Source: Brucella pseudintermedia | GTDB lineage: Bacteria > Pseudomonadota > Alphaproteobacteria > Rhizobiales > Rhizobiaceae | Length of the DNA: 64,000 bases | Assembly (NCBI RefSeq): GCF_008932435.1 | Contig: NZ_WBWE01000003.1 | Location: 1-64,000 of the forward strand | Reading direction: 5' to 3' | In this document: positions 46,462-57,298 of the stretch, one piece after another | Position numbering within the stretch: position 1 is the first letter of the stretch | Layout: the number at the start of each line of letters is the position of its first letter | Program-made: the position numbers and the translations under genes | The notes under the pieces: model-generated | Database searches by the model: none | Told to the model about the DNA's origin: nothing | The model's input: only the letters and a program-made list of their open reading frames with translations

Positions 46462-47475
46462 ATGATCCAGAAGAACTGGCAGGAACTCATCAAGCCGAAC
46501 AAGGTGGATTTCATCACCAACGGCTCCCGCACGCATGCAACCGTCGTTGCTGAACCGCTGGAACGCGGCTTCGGTCTGACGCTCGGCAATGCCCTGCGTC
46601 GCGTGCTTCTGTCGTCGCTTCGCGGCGCTGCCGTGACCGCCATTCAGATCGATGGCGTTCTGCATGAATTCTCTTCGATCCCGGGCGTCCGCGAAGACGT
46701 TACGGATATCGTTCTGAACGTCAAGGAAATCGCCATCCGCATGGAAGGCGAGGGCCCGAAGCGCATGGTCGTCCGCAAGGAAGGCCCAGGCGTCGTTACG
46801 GCTGGCGACATTCAGACCGTCGGCGATGTCGAGATCCTCAATCCGGATCACGTCATCTGCACGCTGGACGAAGGCGCTGAAATCCGCATGGAATTCACCG
46901 TCAACACCGGCAAGGGCTATGTGCCTGCCGACCGCAACCGCGCGGAAGACGCTCCGATCGGGCTTATCCCGGTCGACAGCCTGTATTCGCCGGTTCGCAA
47001 GGTGTCGTACAAGATCGAGAACACCCGTGAAGGTCAGGTTCTCGATTATGACAAGCTGACGCTGAACATCGAGACAAACGGCTCGGTTAGCGGTGAAGAC
47101 GCAGTGGCTTACGCTGCTCGTATTCTCCAGGACCAGCTGGCGATCTTCGTCAACTTCGAAGAGCCTCAGAAGGAAGCTCCGCAGGAACAAGTTGCGGAAC
47201 TGGCCTTCAACCCGGCTCTGCTCAAGAAGGTGGACGAACTCGAACTGTCGGTCCGTTCGGCAAACTGCCTGAAGAACGACAACATCGTCTACATCGGCGA
47301 TCTGATCCAGAAGACGGAAGCCGAGATGCTGCGGACTCCGAATTTCGGCCGCAAGTCGCTCAACGAGATCAAGGAAGTTCTGGCATCGATGGGTCTCCAT
47401 CTCGGTATGGAAATCCCGTCCTGGCCGCCGGAAAACATCGAAGATCTCGCAAAGCGCTACGAAGACCAATATTAA
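46462..47475 (+). CDS. rpoA: RNA polymerase alpha subunit
   Basis: The 337-residue alpha subunit has the N-terminal dimerisation domain ([20 protein letters not shown]) and a C-terminal domain ([40 protein letters not shown]) for UP elements and activators. The GAGGG upstream marks ATG 46462. Confidence 0.99.
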   Translation: MIQKNWQELIKPNKVDFITNGSRTHATVVAEPLERGFGLTLGNALRRVLLSSLRGAAVTAIQIDGVLHEFSSIPGVREDVTDIVLNVKEIAIRMEGEGPKRMVVRKEGPGVVTAGDIQTVGDVEILNPDHVICTLDEGAEIRMEFTVNTGKGYVPADRNRAEDAPIGLIPVDSLYSPVRKVSYKIENTREGQVLDYDKLTLNIETNGSVSGEDAVAYAARILQDQLAIFVNFEEPQKEAPQEQVAELAFNPALLKKVDELELSVRSANCLKNDNIVYIGDLIQKTEAEMLRTPNFGRKSLNEIKEVLASMGLHLGMEIPSWPPENIEDLAKRYEDQY

Positions 47476-47514
47476 GACCGGCAATCCGGCTAGAACTAAT
47501 TAAGGAGAAGGCTC

Positions 47515-47943
47515 ATGCGTCACGGTAACGGATACCGTAAGCTGAACCGCACTGCCTCGCACCGCAAGGCGATGTTCGCCAACATGGCTGCTTCGCTTAT
47601 CGAACACGAGCAGATTGTGACGACGCTTCCAAAAGCTAAGGAAATTCGCCCGATCGTTGAAAAGCTTGTCACGCTCGGCAAGCGCGGCGATCTGCATGCC
47701 CGCCGTCAGGCTATCTCGGCTATTCGCGACGTCAAGCTCGTCGCCAAGCTGTTCGATACGCTGGCTGCTCGCTATGCAACCCGCAATGGCGGCTACATCC
47801 GCATCATGAAGGCCGGCTTCCGCGCTGGCGACAACGCGCCGCTGGCCGTTGTCGAATTCGTGGAACGCGACGTCGATGCAAAGGGCAAGGCTGACCGCGC
47901 CCGCGTCGAAGCCGAACAGGCTGCGGAAGCAGATGCAGCGTAA
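47515..47943 (+). CDS. rplQ: 50S ribosomal protein L17
   Basis: The 142-residue L17 ([20 protein letters not shown]) lies near the tunnel exit. AAGGAGAAGG precedes the ATG. The C-terminal tail is Glu/Ala-rich. Last gene of the alpha operon. Confidence 0.98.
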   Translation: MRHGNGYRKLNRTASHRKAMFANMAASLIEHEQIVTTLPKAKEIRPIVEKLVTLGKRGDLHARRQAISAIRDVKLVAKLFDTLAARYATRNGGYIRIMKAGFRAGDNAPLAVVEFVERDVDAKGKADRARVEAEQAAEADAA

Positions 47944-47965
47944 TCTGCGCTGATTTTCGATTGCT

Positions 47966-47996
47966 AAAAAAGGGTCGCCTTGCGCGGCCCTTTTTG
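47966..47996 (+). terminator. Rho-independent terminator of the alpha operon
   Basis: GGGTCGC (47972-47978) pairs with GCGGCCC (47984-47990), extended by As and Ts, followed by TTTTTGTTT. Confidence 0.9.
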
Positions 47997-48144
47997 TTTG
48001 CGCATTTGACGGAAAATTGCACGGCTTTCATCCAACGTCACAATGTAGCCCTTTATCCTTGTCCTCAGTTGACTACATTCAAGATTGATTTCATGTCCGC
48101 TTTCACAGAAGCGGCAGTAGGCTTGATAAGCGCGGAGTATGTGC

Positions 48145-49569
48145 ATGAATTGGCGACGTCTAGGTATATTGGGGCTTGTACTGACATCCATCGGATTGGC
48201 TGTGCCGCCAGCTGTGGCGCAGGACGCGCCTGCGACGCCTCAAAAACAGATACCGCTCAATCGTGCCGATATGCAGTTGTCCTTCGCTCCGCTTGTGAAG
48301 GAAACAACTCCGGCTGTTGTAAATGTCTATGCCGCGCGTCAGGTGCAGGCGCGTTCGCCCTTCGCTGGCGATCCTTTTTTTGAACAATTCTTCGGACGAC
48401 AGTTCGGTGAAAGCAAGCCGCGCATCCAGCAATCGCTCGGTTCCGGTGTGATCGTTGACAGTTCGGGCATCGTGGTGACGAACAATCACGTCATCAAGGA
48501 TGCCGATGAAATCAAGGTCGCCTTGTCAGATGGTCGCGAGTTTGAAAGCAAATTGCTTCTGCGCGATGAAACCACTGATCTCGCTGTGCTGAAGATCGAA
48601 GCGAAGGACAAGTTTCCGGTGCTCGGCCTCGGCAATTCCGATGATGTGGAAGTTGGCGATCTGGTGCTGGCGATCGGAAATCCATTTGGCGTTGGCCAAA
48701 CTGTGACGAGCGGTATCGTGTCCGCCCAATCGCGCACACAGGTTGGCATTTCCGATTTCGATTTCTTTATCCAGACTGATGCCGCCATCAATCCCGGAAA
48801 TTCGGGCGGTGCGCTGATTGACATGCGCGGGCGCCTGATCGGCATCAACACCGCAATCTATTCGCGTTCCGGCGGCTCGGTGGGGATCGGATTCGCGATT
48901 CCTTCAAACATGGTTCGCGCCGTTGTTGAAGCCGCTCAAAAGGGCAGCACGAGTTTCGAGCGCCCTTATATCGGCGCGACTTTCCAGGGTGTGACCGCCG
49001 ATCTGGCCGAAGGTCTCGGCATGGACAAGCCGTACGGCGCCTTGATCACCGCGATCGCAAAGGGTGGACCGGCTGAAACCGCAGGGCTGAAAATCGGCGA
49101 TGTGGTTTTGTCCGTTCAGGGAGTTCGCGTCGATAATCAGGACGTTCTTGGCTATCGTCTTTCGACGGCGGGCATTGGCAACACCGTGTCGGTTGAAATC
49201 ATGCGTAATGGCAAGAACCAGACCATCCCGGTGAAACTGTCCAAAGCGCCGGCTGTCAAGGAAACGGAACCGCAGGTTATTGAAGGCGATAATCCCTTTG
49301 CGGGAGCATCCGTGCTTGAGCTCACGCCCTCCGCGGCTGCAAAACTGCGCCTCAAGCGCGACAGTCAGGGGGTCGCTATCATTGACATTTATTCCGGTTC
49401 GCCGGCAGCCCGACTGGGCTTGCGCCCCGGCGATATCGTTCGCAGCATCAACGGAAATTCCATTCGCACCGTGGGCGATCTGACTGCGATTCTGGAAGCG
49501 GGGCGCGGTCTCGCATGGCGGCTTGAGGTGGAGCGCAACGGAATGCTGTTGCGCCAGTTTGTGCGCTAA
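48145..49569 (+). CDS. Periplasmic Deg/HtrA-type serine protease
   Basis: The 474-residue product has a signal peptide (cleavage near residue 26, AVAQ), a trypsin-like domain with His115 (TNNHVI), Asp145 (TTDLAVLK) and Ser220 (NPGNSGG), and two PDZ domains (about 260-350 and 385-470, the second with SPAARLGLRPGDIVRSING). Such proteases degrade or refold damaged envelope proteins. ATG 48145 is preferred, as GGAG lies 7 bases before it. Rhizobiales carry several paralogues, so a degP versus degQ label is not safe. Confidence 0.93.
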   Translation: MNWRRLGILGLVLTSIGLAVPPAVAQDAPATPQKQIPLNRADMQLSFAPLVKETTPAVVNVYAARQVQARSPFAGDPFFEQFFGRQFGESKPRIQQSLGSGVIVDSSGIVVTNNHVIKDADEIKVALSDGREFESKLLLRDETTDLAVLKIEAKDKFPVLGLGNSDDVEVGDLVLAIGNPFGVGQTVTSGIVSAQSRTQVGISDFDFFIQTDAAINPGNSGGALIDMRGRLIGINTAIYSRSGGSVGIGFAIPSNMVRAVVEAAQKGSTSFERPYIGATFQGVTADLAEGLGMDKPYGALITAIAKGGPAETAGLKIGDVVLSVQGVRVDNQDVLGYRLSTAGIGNTVSVEIMRNGKNQTIPVKLSKAPAVKETEPQVIEGDNPFAGASVLELTPSAAAKLRLKRDSQGVAIIDIYSGSPAARLGLRPGDIVRSINGNSIRTVGDLTAILEAGRGLAWRLEVERNGMLLRQFVR

Positions 49570-49655
49570 GCCGATGCTGGCAGATCGCTAAAAGTTGCAT
49601 GCCGCTTCGGGCCGCATTATGCCTGAAGCGGTATAGTCTTTGATAGAGCAATTGA

Positions 49656-50972
49656 ATGAGCGACCTTTTTTCAGCAGCGGCAGACCCGAACGCGGACCGC
49701 AACCGGCCGCTTGCTGACCGCCTGCGACCAAAGCATCTGTCGGAAGTGACCGGTCAGGAGCACTTGACCGGACCCGAAGGTGTACTGACGCGCATGATCG
49801 CATCCGGCTCTCTCGGCTCCATGATCTTCTGGGGGCCTCCCGGAACCGGCAAGACGACGGTCGCCCGCCTGCTTGCGGGAGAGACCGATCTGGCGTTCGA
49901 GCAGATTTCGGCGATTTTCTCGGGTGTTGCTGATCTCAAGAAGGTTTTTGAAGCTGCGCGCGCCAGACGCATGTCCGGTCGGCAGACCTTGCTTTTCGTG
50001 GACGAAATCCATCGCTTCAATCGCGCGCAGCAGGACAGTTTTCTGCCGGTCATGGAAGACGGCACCGTCATCCTGATTGGCGCCACCACGGAGAATCCGT
50101 CTTTCGAACTCAACGCCGCTCTTTTGTCCCGGGCGAGGGTGCTGACTTTTCACCCTCATGATGGCGAGAGCATCGCGACGCTTCTGACCCGCGCTGAGGA
50201 GCAGGAAGAGCGCCCGTTGCCGCTGGACGAGGAAGCACGCGCCAGTCTCATTCGCATGGCCGATGGGGATGGGCGTGCTGCGCTGACGCTTGCCGAGGAA
50301 GTCTGGCGCGCTGCGCGCCCGGATGAGGTGTTCACGGCAGAAAAACTACAGGACGTGGTACAGCGCCGCGCTCCCGTCTATGACAAGGGGCAGGACGGGC
50401 ATTACAATCTGATTTCCGCGTTGCATAAATCCGTTCGCGGATCAGATCCGGATGCGGCGCTCTATTATCTTTCGCGTATGTTCGATGCGGGCGAGGACCC
50501 CTTATATCTCGGTCGGCGGCTTGTGCGCATGGCGGTAGAGGACATTGGCCTTGCCGATCCACAGGCCCTTGTTATCTGCAATGCAGCCAAGGATGCCTAT
50601 GACTATCTGGGGTCGCCGGAGGGCGAACTGGCCTTGGCACAGGCCTGCGTTTATCTTGCGACCGCGCCAAAATCGAATGCGGTTTATATGGCCTATAAAG
50701 CCTCTATGCGTGCGGCCAAGGAAAACGGTTCGCTGCTGCCGCCGAAGCATATTCTCAATGCGCCGACCAAGCTCATGAAGAACGAGGGATATGGCGAGGG
50801 CTATGCTTACGACCATGATCAGCCGGATGCTTTTTCAGGGCAGGATTATTTTCCCGAGAGCATGGGCAGACAGAAATTCTACGACCCACCGGAGCGGGGC
50901 TTCGAGCGGGATATTCGCAAGCGCCTGGAATACTGGGCTCGCTTGCGGCAGGAGCGTCAGGGACGCAGATGA
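49656..50972 (+). CDS. rarA: Replication-associated recombination protein A (AAA+ ATPase)
   Basis: The 438-residue clamp-loader-like ATPase of the RarA/MgsA/WRNIP1 family acts at stalled forks. It has Walker A GPPGTGKTT (60-68), Walker B LLFVDEIHRFN, sensor 1 GATTENPSFE and the C-terminal domain (GRQKFYDPPERGFERDI). It follows the Deg-type protease by 86 bases on the same strand, a common alphaproteobacterial pairing. Confidence 0.95.
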   Translation: MSDLFSAAADPNADRNRPLADRLRPKHLSEVTGQEHLTGPEGVLTRMIASGSLGSMIFWGPPGTGKTTVARLLAGETDLAFEQISAIFSGVADLKKVFEAARARRMSGRQTLLFVDEIHRFNRAQQDSFLPVMEDGTVILIGATTENPSFELNAALLSRARVLTFHPHDGESIATLLTRAEEQEERPLPLDEEARASLIRMADGDGRAALTLAEEVWRAARPDEVFTAEKLQDVVQRRAPVYDKGQDGHYNLISALHKSVRGSDPDAALYYLSRMFDAGEDPLYLGRRLVRMAVEDIGLADPQALVICNAAKDAYDYLGSPEGELALAQACVYLATAPKSNAVYMAYKASMRAAKENGSLLPPKHILNAPTKLMKNEGYGEGYAYDHDQPDAFSGQDYFPESMGRQKFYDPPERGFERDIRKRLEYWARLRQERQGRR

Positions 50973-50978
50973 TGGCAG

Positions 50979-51014
50979 GAGCGGTTCTGTTTCAACAGAA
51001 CCGCTCTTTTCATC
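50979..51014 (+). terminator. Rho-independent terminator after rarA
   Basis: GAGCGGTTCTGTT (50979-50991) pairs with AACAGAACCGCTC (about 50994-51006), then TTTT. Confidence 0.85.
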
Positions 51015-51199
51015 TGGATATGCGCTATCCCCATAGTTATCCACATTCGTCCACAGTCCAAGTCGCGGCCATATTCGCCGCGGCTTTTAATTTGCTTCTT
51101 CACAAGAGGTTGTAGTCGTCTGAGAGGACCGACCTGTCATTAGAAAGGTCTTCTTAATCTTTACATTTTATCAATCTTTGCAAAGAGACGAGGTTTTCC

Positions 51200-51784
51200 A
51201 TGATGCGCGTTTTGTTTCTCGTCGCGCTCGTGATCCTTGGAGGCTGCGCGACCGCCCCACGGCAGGTCACCAATGTGTGCGCGGTCTTCGATCAACGCGA
51301 CGGTTGGTTCAATAACTGGCAGACGGCTGCCACGCGGGTTTCGCGCGAGTTCGGTGTTCCGGTTCCGGTTCTGATGGCCACGATCTATACAGAATCGGGC
51401 TTCCGGCCCTATGCGCGCCCGCCGCGCACCAAGATACTCTGGATCATTCCGTGGAAGCGGTCGTCCAGCGCCTATGGCTATTCGCAGGCGTTGAACGGCA
51501 CGTGGGATCGTTACAAGCGGGAAACGGGTCGCTGGACGGCATCGCGCACCAATTTTGCGGACGCGGTCCACTTTATCGGCTGGTATCACTATCAGAGCCA
51601 CCTGAAGAACGGCATCAATCGTGCCGATGCCTACAGCCTTTATCTCGCTTACTATTCAGGCCATGGCGGCTATGCACGCGGCGCCTGGCGCGGGAATGCG
51701 ACGGCGCTCAACGGGGCAAAACGGGCCCAATCCATGGCCAATCGTTATGCCGCGCAGTTGCGCAATTGCGGAGGCTTCAGTTAA
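51200..51784 (+). CDS. Lytic-transglycosylase-like lipoprotein
   Basis: The 194-residue product has a lipoprotein signal with Cys16 in LVILGGC. The rest resembles an SLT-type lysozyme fold: Glu65 in ATIYTESGF is the likely catalytic acid, with AYGYSQALNGTW and YLAYYSGHGGY following. It would cleave or bind peptidoglycan from the outer membrane. Two adjacent ATGs (51200, 51203) could start it, behind GACGAGG. It ends 99 bases before an OmpA-like lipoprotein gene. Confidence 0.85.
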   Translation: MMRVLFLVALVILGGCATAPRQVTNVCAVFDQRDGWFNNWQTAATRVSREFGVPVPVLMATIYTESGFRPYARPPRTKILWIIPWKRSSSAYGYSQALNGTWDRYKRETGRWTASRTNFADAVHFIGWYHYQSHLKNGINRADAYSLYLAYYSGHGGYARGAWRGNATALNGAKRAQSMANRYAAQLRNCGGFS

Positions 51785-51882
51785 AAAGCGACTGGCCGGA
51801 TTCAATTTCGCATCCAAAACACCATCCGGCCTTAATCGCTACTATCATGCGAGCGGATTCGCTAATTGAGGATGACCATTTC

Positions 51883-52548
51883 ATGCTGAAAAAGACCGGT
51901 ATCGCCCTTTTCGCCGCCACATTTCTCGCGGGCTGCACCACCGATCCTTATACCGGGGAACAGAAAATGTCGAATACTGCCGGCGGTGCTGCAATTGGCG
52001 CGGCTGTGGGTGCGCTCGGCGGCCTGATGGTTGGCGGTTCCAGCCGCGCCCAGCGCAATGCAGTGCTGATCGGCGCGGGTATCGGTGCGCTTGGCGGCGG
52101 TGCGATCGGCAATTACATGGATCGTCAGGAAAACGAGCTTCGCGCACAGCTGCAGGGTACCGGCGTGTCCGTGACGCGTAATGGCGACCAGATCATCCTG
52201 AATATGCCTTCGAGCATCACGTTTGATACCGATCAGGATCAGGTGAAAAGCCAGTTCTACCCGACGCTCAATTCGGTTGCGATCGTGCTGCGCAAGTTCA
52301 ATCAGACGCTTGTGGATGTCTATGGCCATACCGATTCGACAGGCAGCGCCAGCTATAATCAGGGTCTCTCGCAGCGCCGCGCCGCTTCGGTTGCCAGCTA
52401 TCTCGGTTCGCAGGGGATCGACCCACGTCGTTTTGCCGTTATCGGCTACGGAGCCAGCCAGCCGGTTGCCACCAATGCTACGCCGGACGGGCGCGCGCAG
52501 AATCGCCGCGTGGAAATCCAGATTTCGCCGCTTCGCGCCGCCAGCTGA
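51883..52548 (+). CDS. OmpA-family outer-membrane lipoprotein with glycine-zipper region
   Basis: The 221-residue product has a lipobox LAGC (Cys18), a glycine-rich segment (about 34-84, GGAAIGAAVGALGGLMVGG) and a C-terminal OmpA-like peptidoglycan-binding domain (VDVYGHTDSTGSASYNQGLS, RRAASVASYL, NRRVEIQI). The layout is that of YiaD-type proteins that tie the outer membrane to the cell wall. ATG 51883 is used because it gives the lipoprotein signal. It is followed by a terminator. Confidence 0.92.
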   Translation: MLKKTGIALFAATFLAGCTTDPYTGEQKMSNTAGGAAIGAAVGALGGLMVGGSSRAQRNAVLIGAGIGALGGGAIGNYMDRQENELRAQLQGTGVSVTRNGDQIILNMPSSITFDTDQDQVKSQFYPTLNSVAIVLRKFNQTLVDVYGHTDSTGSASYNQGLSQRRAASVASYLGSQGIDPRRFAVIGYGASQPVATNATPDGRAQNRRVEIQISPLRAAS

Positions 52549-52578
52549 TTCCGTTTGCAGTTTCAGCCGCTACCATCA

Positions 52579-52610
52579 CGCAGTCCTTCGGAAGAAGGGC
52601 TGCGTTTTTG
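52579..52610 (+). terminator. Rho-independent terminator after the OmpA-like gene
   Basis: CGCAGTCCTT (52579-52588) pairs with AAGGGCTGCG (52595-52604), with one G-U pair, followed by TTTTT. Confidence 0.85.
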
Positions 52611-52701
52611 TTGGCTCTCGCGAATCGCCAGCCCCACGGATTGATTTGAAATAAGTTAAATGGGGAATAGCTTTATTATTTTCGTAATCTCTGATGTTAG
52701 A

Positions 52702-52716
52702 GAACGATTAAAGAAC
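52702..52716. promoter_or_regulatory. LexA (SOS) box of recA
   Basis: GAAC, seven bases, GAAC (52702-52716) is the alphaproteobacterial SOS box (GTTC-N7-GTTC on the other strand). It lies about 125 bases before the recA start, in an A/T-rich stretch suited to a promoter. Confidence 0.85.
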
Positions 52717-52839
52717 AAAATTTCGAAATCTTTTATAATCAATTAGTTAGTTCCATTGCCAAATGAGAACAAAACGGATACAAATAGATCGTGGCAACGA
52801 GCCTGCCGGGCTTCTAGCGAGACAAGAGGATGGTGTAAG

Positions 52840-53925
52840 ATGTCTCAGAATTCATTGCGACTTGTTGAGGAAAATTCAGTGGACAAGACTAAGGCTCTCG
52901 ATGCGGCATTGTCGCAGATTGAAAGGGCGTTCGGCAAGGGCTCGATCATGCGCCTTGGCCAGAACGATCAGGTCGTGGAGATCGAAACCGTATCGACCGG
53001 GTCGCTCTCGCTGGACATCGCGCTCGGCGTTGGTGGCTTGCCCAAAGGACGTATTGTCGAGATTTACGGACCGGAGAGTTCCGGTAAGACGACGCTGGCG
53101 TTGCACACGATCGCGGAAGCACAGAAGAAGGGCGGTATCTGTGCATTCGTCGATGCGGAACATGCGCTTGATCCGGTCTATGCGCGCAAGCTGGGTGTCG
53201 ATCTTGAGAACCTGCTGATTTCGCAGCCGGATACGGGCGAGCAGGCGCTTGAGATTACCGATACGCTTGTGCGCTCAGGTGCCATCGACGTTCTCGTCGT
53301 CGACTCTGTCGCTGCCCTGACGCCGCGCGCTGAAATCGAAGGTGAGATGGGCGACTCCCTGCCTGGTCTGCAGGCACGTCTCATGAGCCAGGCGCTCCGC
53401 AAGCTTACCGCATCAATCTCGCGCTCGAACTGTATGGTGATCTTCATCAACCAGATCCGTATGAAGATCGGCGTGATGTTCGGTTCGCCGGAAACGACGA
53501 CTGGAGGTAATGCTCTCAAGTTCTATGCTTCGGTTCGTCTCGATATTCGCCGTATCGGCTCGATCAAGGAGCGTGATGAAGTCGTCGGCAACCAGACCCG
53601 TGTCAAGGTCGTCAAGAACAAGCTTGCTCCGCCCTTCAAGCAGGTCGAATTCGATATCATGTATGGCGCCGGCGTTTCCAAGACCGGCGAGCTGGTCGAT
53701 CTTGGCGTGAAGGCTGGCGTTGTCGAGAAGTCGGGTGCGTGGTTCTCCTATAATTCCCAGCGGCTGGGACAGGGCCGTGAGAACGCCAAGCAGTATCTTA
53801 AGGATAACCCGGAAGTGGCTCGCGAGATTGAAACGACCCTTCGTCAGAATGCCGGGCTGATCGCCGAGCAGTTCCTTGAGGATGGCGGACCGGAAGACGA
53901 CGCAAGCGACGCTGCGGAAATGTAA
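52840..53925 (+). CDS. recA: Recombinase RecA
   Basis: The 361-residue strand-exchange protein and LexA co-protease. Walker A is GPESSGKTT (77-85), with MRLGQNDQ upstream, [18 protein letters not shown] and loop L2 [16 protein letters not shown]. The acidic C-terminal tail is present. ATG 52840 is set by AGAGGA 9 bases upstream; earlier in-frame codons read as leader. SOS control is expected from the LexA box. Confidence 0.98.
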   Translation: MSQNSLRLVEENSVDKTKALDAALSQIERAFGKGSIMRLGQNDQVVEIETVSTGSLSLDIALGVGGLPKGRIVEIYGPESSGKTTLALHTIAEAQKKGGICAFVDAEHALDPVYARKLGVDLENLLISQPDTGEQALEITDTLVRSGAIDVLVVDSVAALTPRAEIEGEMGDSLPGLQARLMSQALRKLTASISRSNCMVIFINQIRMKIGVMFGSPETTTGGNALKFYASVRLDIRRIGSIKERDEVVGNQTRVKVVKNKLAPPFKQVEFDIMYGAGVSKTGELVDLGVKAGVVEKSGAWFSYNSQRLGQGRENAKQYLKDNPEVAREIETTLRQNAGLIAEQFLEDGGPEDDASDAAEM

Positions 53926-53953
53926 GGTCGCCAGCATTAGACAAATTTTCGAG

Positions 53954-53984
53954 GCCCCGTGCATTAGCGCGGGGCTTCGTTTTG
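53954..53984 (+). terminator. Rho-independent terminator after recA
   Basis: GCCCCG (53954-53959) pairs with CGGGGC (53970-53975), followed by TTCGTTTT. The remaining 265 bases up to alaS show no gene; no recX is present between them. Confidence 0.75.
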
Positions 53985-54249
53985 GAGGGATGAATTCTTG
54001 CGGCGTGAAAAGTGCCTGCTTAATCGTCTTTCAGCAGAAATTGCTTTTATGGCGCAGCGTACTTATCTGGACAGAAAAGCAAGGCACCGCTAAAAGCGGT
54101 CAACCGAAAACTCCACTTCACGTTCTGGCTGTGTGAGAGAGCCTCGGCCTTCGATAACGGTTGGCGGCTGTGGGAGTTTGAACAGGATAATTGATGCGGC
54201 TTTTTCAAAAGCTGCGTCCGTGCAGGGCAGTAAAGCCCAAAGGTGACTT

Positions 54250-56907
54250 ATGGCTGACGTCAACGAGATTAGGTCCACATTCCTCGATTATTTCCGCAAG
54301 AACGGGCATGAGGTCGTTCCATCGAGCCCGCTTGTTCCGCGTAACGATCCGACGCTCATGTTCACCAATGCGGGCATGGTACAGTTCAAAAACGTTTTCA
54401 CGGGTCTAGAACATCGTTCTTATAATCGTGCGACCACCTCGCAGAAATGCGTTCGCGCCGGCGGCAAGCACAACGATCTGGACAATGTCGGCTATACCGC
54501 ACGTCACCATACTTTCTTTGAGATGCTGGGCAATTTCTCGTTCGGCGACTATTTCAAGGAAGACGCCATCAGTTTCGCCTGGAACCTGATCACCAAGGAA
54601 TTCGGCCTTCCCAAGGATAAACTGCTTGTCACCGTATATCATACGGACGACGACGCAGCGAATTACTGGAAGAAGATCGCCGGTCTTTCCGACGACCGTA
54701 TTATCCGCATTGCTACAAGCGACAATTTCTGGGCCATGGGTGACACCGGCCCATGCGGCCCATGCTCGGAAATCTTCTTCGACCACGGCGACCATATCTG
54801 GGGCGGCCCTCCCGGATCGGCTGACGAAGACGGCGATCGTTTCATCGAAATCTGGAACCTCGTATTCATGCAGTTCGAGCAGATCACGCCCGAACAGCGC
54901 ATTGATTTGCCGCGTCCGTCCATCGACACCGGCATGGGATTGGAGCGCGTCGCAGCGGTGTTGCAGGGCGTGCATGACAATTACGATATAGATCTCTTCA
55001 AGGCGTTGATCCGCGCTTCGGAAGAAGCGACGGGGGTGAAGGCCGAGGGCGAGTTCCGCGCCAGCCACCGGGTGATTGCCGATCATCTGCGTGCTTCAAG
55101 CTTCCTGATCGCCGACGGAGTGCTGCCGTCCAACGAAGGTCGCGGCTATGTGCTGCGCCGCATCATGCGCCGCGCAATGCGCCACGCACAGTTGTTGGGC
55201 GCGAAAGAGCCGCTGATGTGGCGCCTGCTGCCAGCCCTGATCCGCGAAATGGGACAGGCTTATCCGGAACTGATCCGCGCAGACGCGTTGATTTCGGAAA
55301 CGCTCAAGCTCGAGGAGACCCGTTTCCGCAAGACGCTCGATCGTGGGCTTGGTCTCCTGTCGGACGCAACGGAAAACCTCGTTGAAGGTGATCGTCTCGA
55401 TGGTGAAACCGCTTTCAAGCTTTACGACACCTATGGCTTCCCGCTCGATCTGACGCAGGATGCGTTGCGCCAGCGTGGCATTGCCGTTGATACGGAAGGG
55501 TTCAGTGCCGCTATGGAACGCCAGAAGGCCGAAGCGCGCGCCAATTGGGCCGGTTCTGGCGAGGCTGCGACAGAAACCATCTGGTTCGGCGTAAAGGACA
55601 AGGTCGGCGCGACTGAGTTCCTTGGTTATGAAACCGAAAGCGCGGAAGGTGTTATCACAGCACTTGTTCGCGATGGCGCAGAAGTACAGTCCGTTGCCGA
55701 GGGTGAAGCTGTTTCGGTCGTGGTCAACCAGACGCCGTTCTACGGAGAATCCGGTGGCCAGCAAGGCGATACGGGTACGATTTCCGGTGAAGGTTTTGTC
55801 ATCACCATCAAGGATACGCAGAAGAAGGGCGAGGGCGTCTTCGTTCATATCGGCGAAGTTGCCAAGGGTGCGGCCAAGACCGGCGATGCGGTTGAGTTGA
55901 AAGTGGATTCGGTGCGCCGCACGCGCATTCGTTCCAACCATTCGGCGACGCATCTTCTGCATGAGGCTCTGCGTGAAACGCTCGGAAGCCATGTCGCCCA
56001 GAAAGGTTCGCTCGTAGCACCCGACCGTTTGCGCTTCGACTTCTCGCATCCGAAGCCGATTTCGGCAGAAGAGCTGGCGCAGGTGGAAAACCTTGCCAAT
56101 GAAATCATTTTGCAAAACGCGCCCGTCAGCACGCGCCTGATGGCCGTAGACGATGCCATTGCCGAAGGCGCCATGGCACTGTTCGGCGAGAAATACGGCG
56201 ATGAAGTTCGCGTTGTTTCCATGGGCACCGCGAAACACGGCCCGAAGGCAGGCAAAGCCTATTCGGTCGAGCTTTGCGGCGGCACGCATGTGCGCCAGAC
56301 GGGCGATATCGGCCTTGTCCGCATCGTTTCGGAAGGGGCGGTTGCCGCCGGTGTTCGCCGTATGGAAGCGCTGACGGGTGAGGCCGCTCGCCTCTATCTC
56401 GAAGAGCAGGATGAACGTGTAAAGGCTATCGCCGGTGCGTTGAAGACGACGCCGTCCGAAGCGCTGGAACGCGTCAATGCGCTTCTGGATGAACGCAAGA
56501 AGCTGGAGCGTGAACTCGCCGAGGCCCGCAAGAAGCTTGCGCTTGGCGGCGGTTCGGCAGAGGGCGGCAGCGCCGTTGAAGCCGTGAATGGCGTCAATTT
56601 CCTCGGCAAGATCGTAACAGGCGTTTCTCCGCGTGACCTGAAGCCGCTTGCAGATGAAGGCAAGAAGCAGGTCGGTTCCGGCGTCGTGCTGTTTATTGGT
56701 GTCGGCGAAGACGACAAGGCGAGCGCAGTCGCGGCGGTCACGGAAGATCTGGTGAGCCGTTTCAGCGCGGTCGATCTGGTCCGCGCAGCTTCGGCGGCGC
56801 TTGGTGGCGCTGGTGGAGGCGGTCGCCCGGATATGGCCCAGGCAGGTGGCCCGGATGGTGCAAAAGCGGCTGATGCAATCGCCGCGGTCAAGGCGCTGAT
56901 CGGTTAA
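54250..56907 (+). CDS. alaS: Alanyl-tRNA synthetase
   Basis: The 885-residue class II synthetase has motif 1 around [22 protein letters not shown]-type start, the editing domain with [10 protein letters not shown] and [11 protein letters not shown] (zinc and mischarged-tRNA site), and the C-Ala domain ([16 protein letters not shown]). Length and domain order are standard. The ATG follows AAAGGTG. The recA-alaS neighbourhood is typical of rhizobia. Confidence 0.98.
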   Translation: MADVNEIRSTFLDYFRKNGHEVVPSSPLVPRNDPTLMFTNAGMVQFKNVFTGLEHRSYNRATTSQKCVRAGGKHNDLDNVGYTARHHTFFEMLGNFSFGDYFKEDAISFAWNLITKEFGLPKDKLLVTVYHTDDDAANYWKKIAGLSDDRIIRIATSDNFWAMGDTGPCGPCSEIFFDHGDHIWGGPPGSADEDGDRFIEIWNLVFMQFEQITPEQRIDLPRPSIDTGMGLERVAAVLQGVHDNYDIDLFKALIRASEEATGVKAEGEFRASHRVIADHLRASSFLIADGVLPSNEGRGYVLRRIMRRAMRHAQLLGAKEPLMWRLLPALIREMGQAYPELIRADALISETLKLEETRFRKTLDRGLGLLSDATENLVEGDRLDGETAFKLYDTYGFPLDLTQDALRQRGIAVDTEGFSAAMERQKAEARANWAGSGEAATETIWFGVKDKVGATEFLGYETESAEGVITALVRDGAEVQSVAEGEAVSVVVNQTPFYGESGGQQGDTGTISGEGFVITIKDTQKKGEGVFVHIGEVAKGAAKTGDAVELKVDSVRRTRIRSNHSATHLLHEALRETLGSHVAQKGSLVAPDRLRFDFSHPKPISAEELAQVENLANEIILQNAPVSTRLMAVDDAIAEGAMALFGEKYGDEVRVVSMGTAKHGPKAGKAYSVELCGGTHVRQTGDIGLVRIVSEGAVAAGVRRMEALTGEAARLYLEEQDERVKAIAGALKTTPSEALERVNALLDERKKLERELAEARKKLALGGGSAEGGSAVEAVNGVNFLGKIVTGVSPRDLKPLADEGKKQVGSGVVLFIGVGEDDKASAVAAVTEDLVSRFSAVDLVRAASAALGGAGGGGRPDMAQAGGPDGAKAADAIAAVKALIG

Positions 56908-56924
56908 GGTCGAAAACAGAAATC

Positions 56925-56941
56925 GCCGGGCAGTGCCCGGC
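56925..56941. terminator. Short palindrome between convergent alaS and monooxygenase-like gene
   Basis: GCCGGGCA (56925-56932) and TGCCCGGC (56934-56941) form a near-perfect palindrome in the 40-base gap. It could serve as a bidirectional terminator, although T-runs are weak. Confidence 0.4.
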
Positions 56942-56947
56942 TATTCA

Positions 56948-57298
56948 TTATACAGCGTGCGCTGAACGGCTGTCTTCGGGGGCCTCAATACGATCATCGA
57001 GGCCATAGTCGCGCATGATGCTGACCACTCGTAAACGATAATTCTCGAATACGCCCTTGCGACCCTGTCCCTGTGCCACCCGATGAGAGGGCAGATTGCG
57101 CCATTCGCGCACGGCTTCTTCGTCGCGCCAGAACGAAAGCGAGAGCAGCTTGCCGGGATCGGCGAGGCTCTGAAAGCGCTCTATCGAGAGGAAGCCCTCG
57201 ATTTTGGAAAGATCGCCGCGCAGGCTCGCGGCAATGTCGAGATATTGGCCGCGCCTGTCGTCATCAGCCGGCCAGACTTCGAATATGACTGCAATCAT
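56948..57298 (-). CDS. Antibiotic-biosynthesis-monooxygenase-fold protein (ABM)
   Basis: The 116-residue protein has the dimeric alpha-beta-barrel pattern of ABM domains (MIAVIFEVWPADDDRRGQYL, EGFLSIERFQSLADPGKLLSLSFWRDEEAVREWR). Relatives include heme-degrading and quinone-forming enzymes; no function can be fixed. Its start overlaps the stop of the upstream NIPSNAP-like gene by 4 bases (ATGA), so the two are translationally coupled. Confidence 0.85.
   Translation of the reverse strand: MIAVIFEVWPADDDRRGQYLDIAASLRGDLSKIEGFLSIERFQSLADPGKLLSLSFWRDEEAVREWRNLPSHRVAQGQGRKGVFENYRLRVVSIMRDYGLDDRIEAPEDSRSAHAV

Noticed and set aside
53985-54249. recX between recA and alaS
   Set aside because: The spacer has only short frames with no RecX-like helical repeats. 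The gene is often unlinked from recA in this group.
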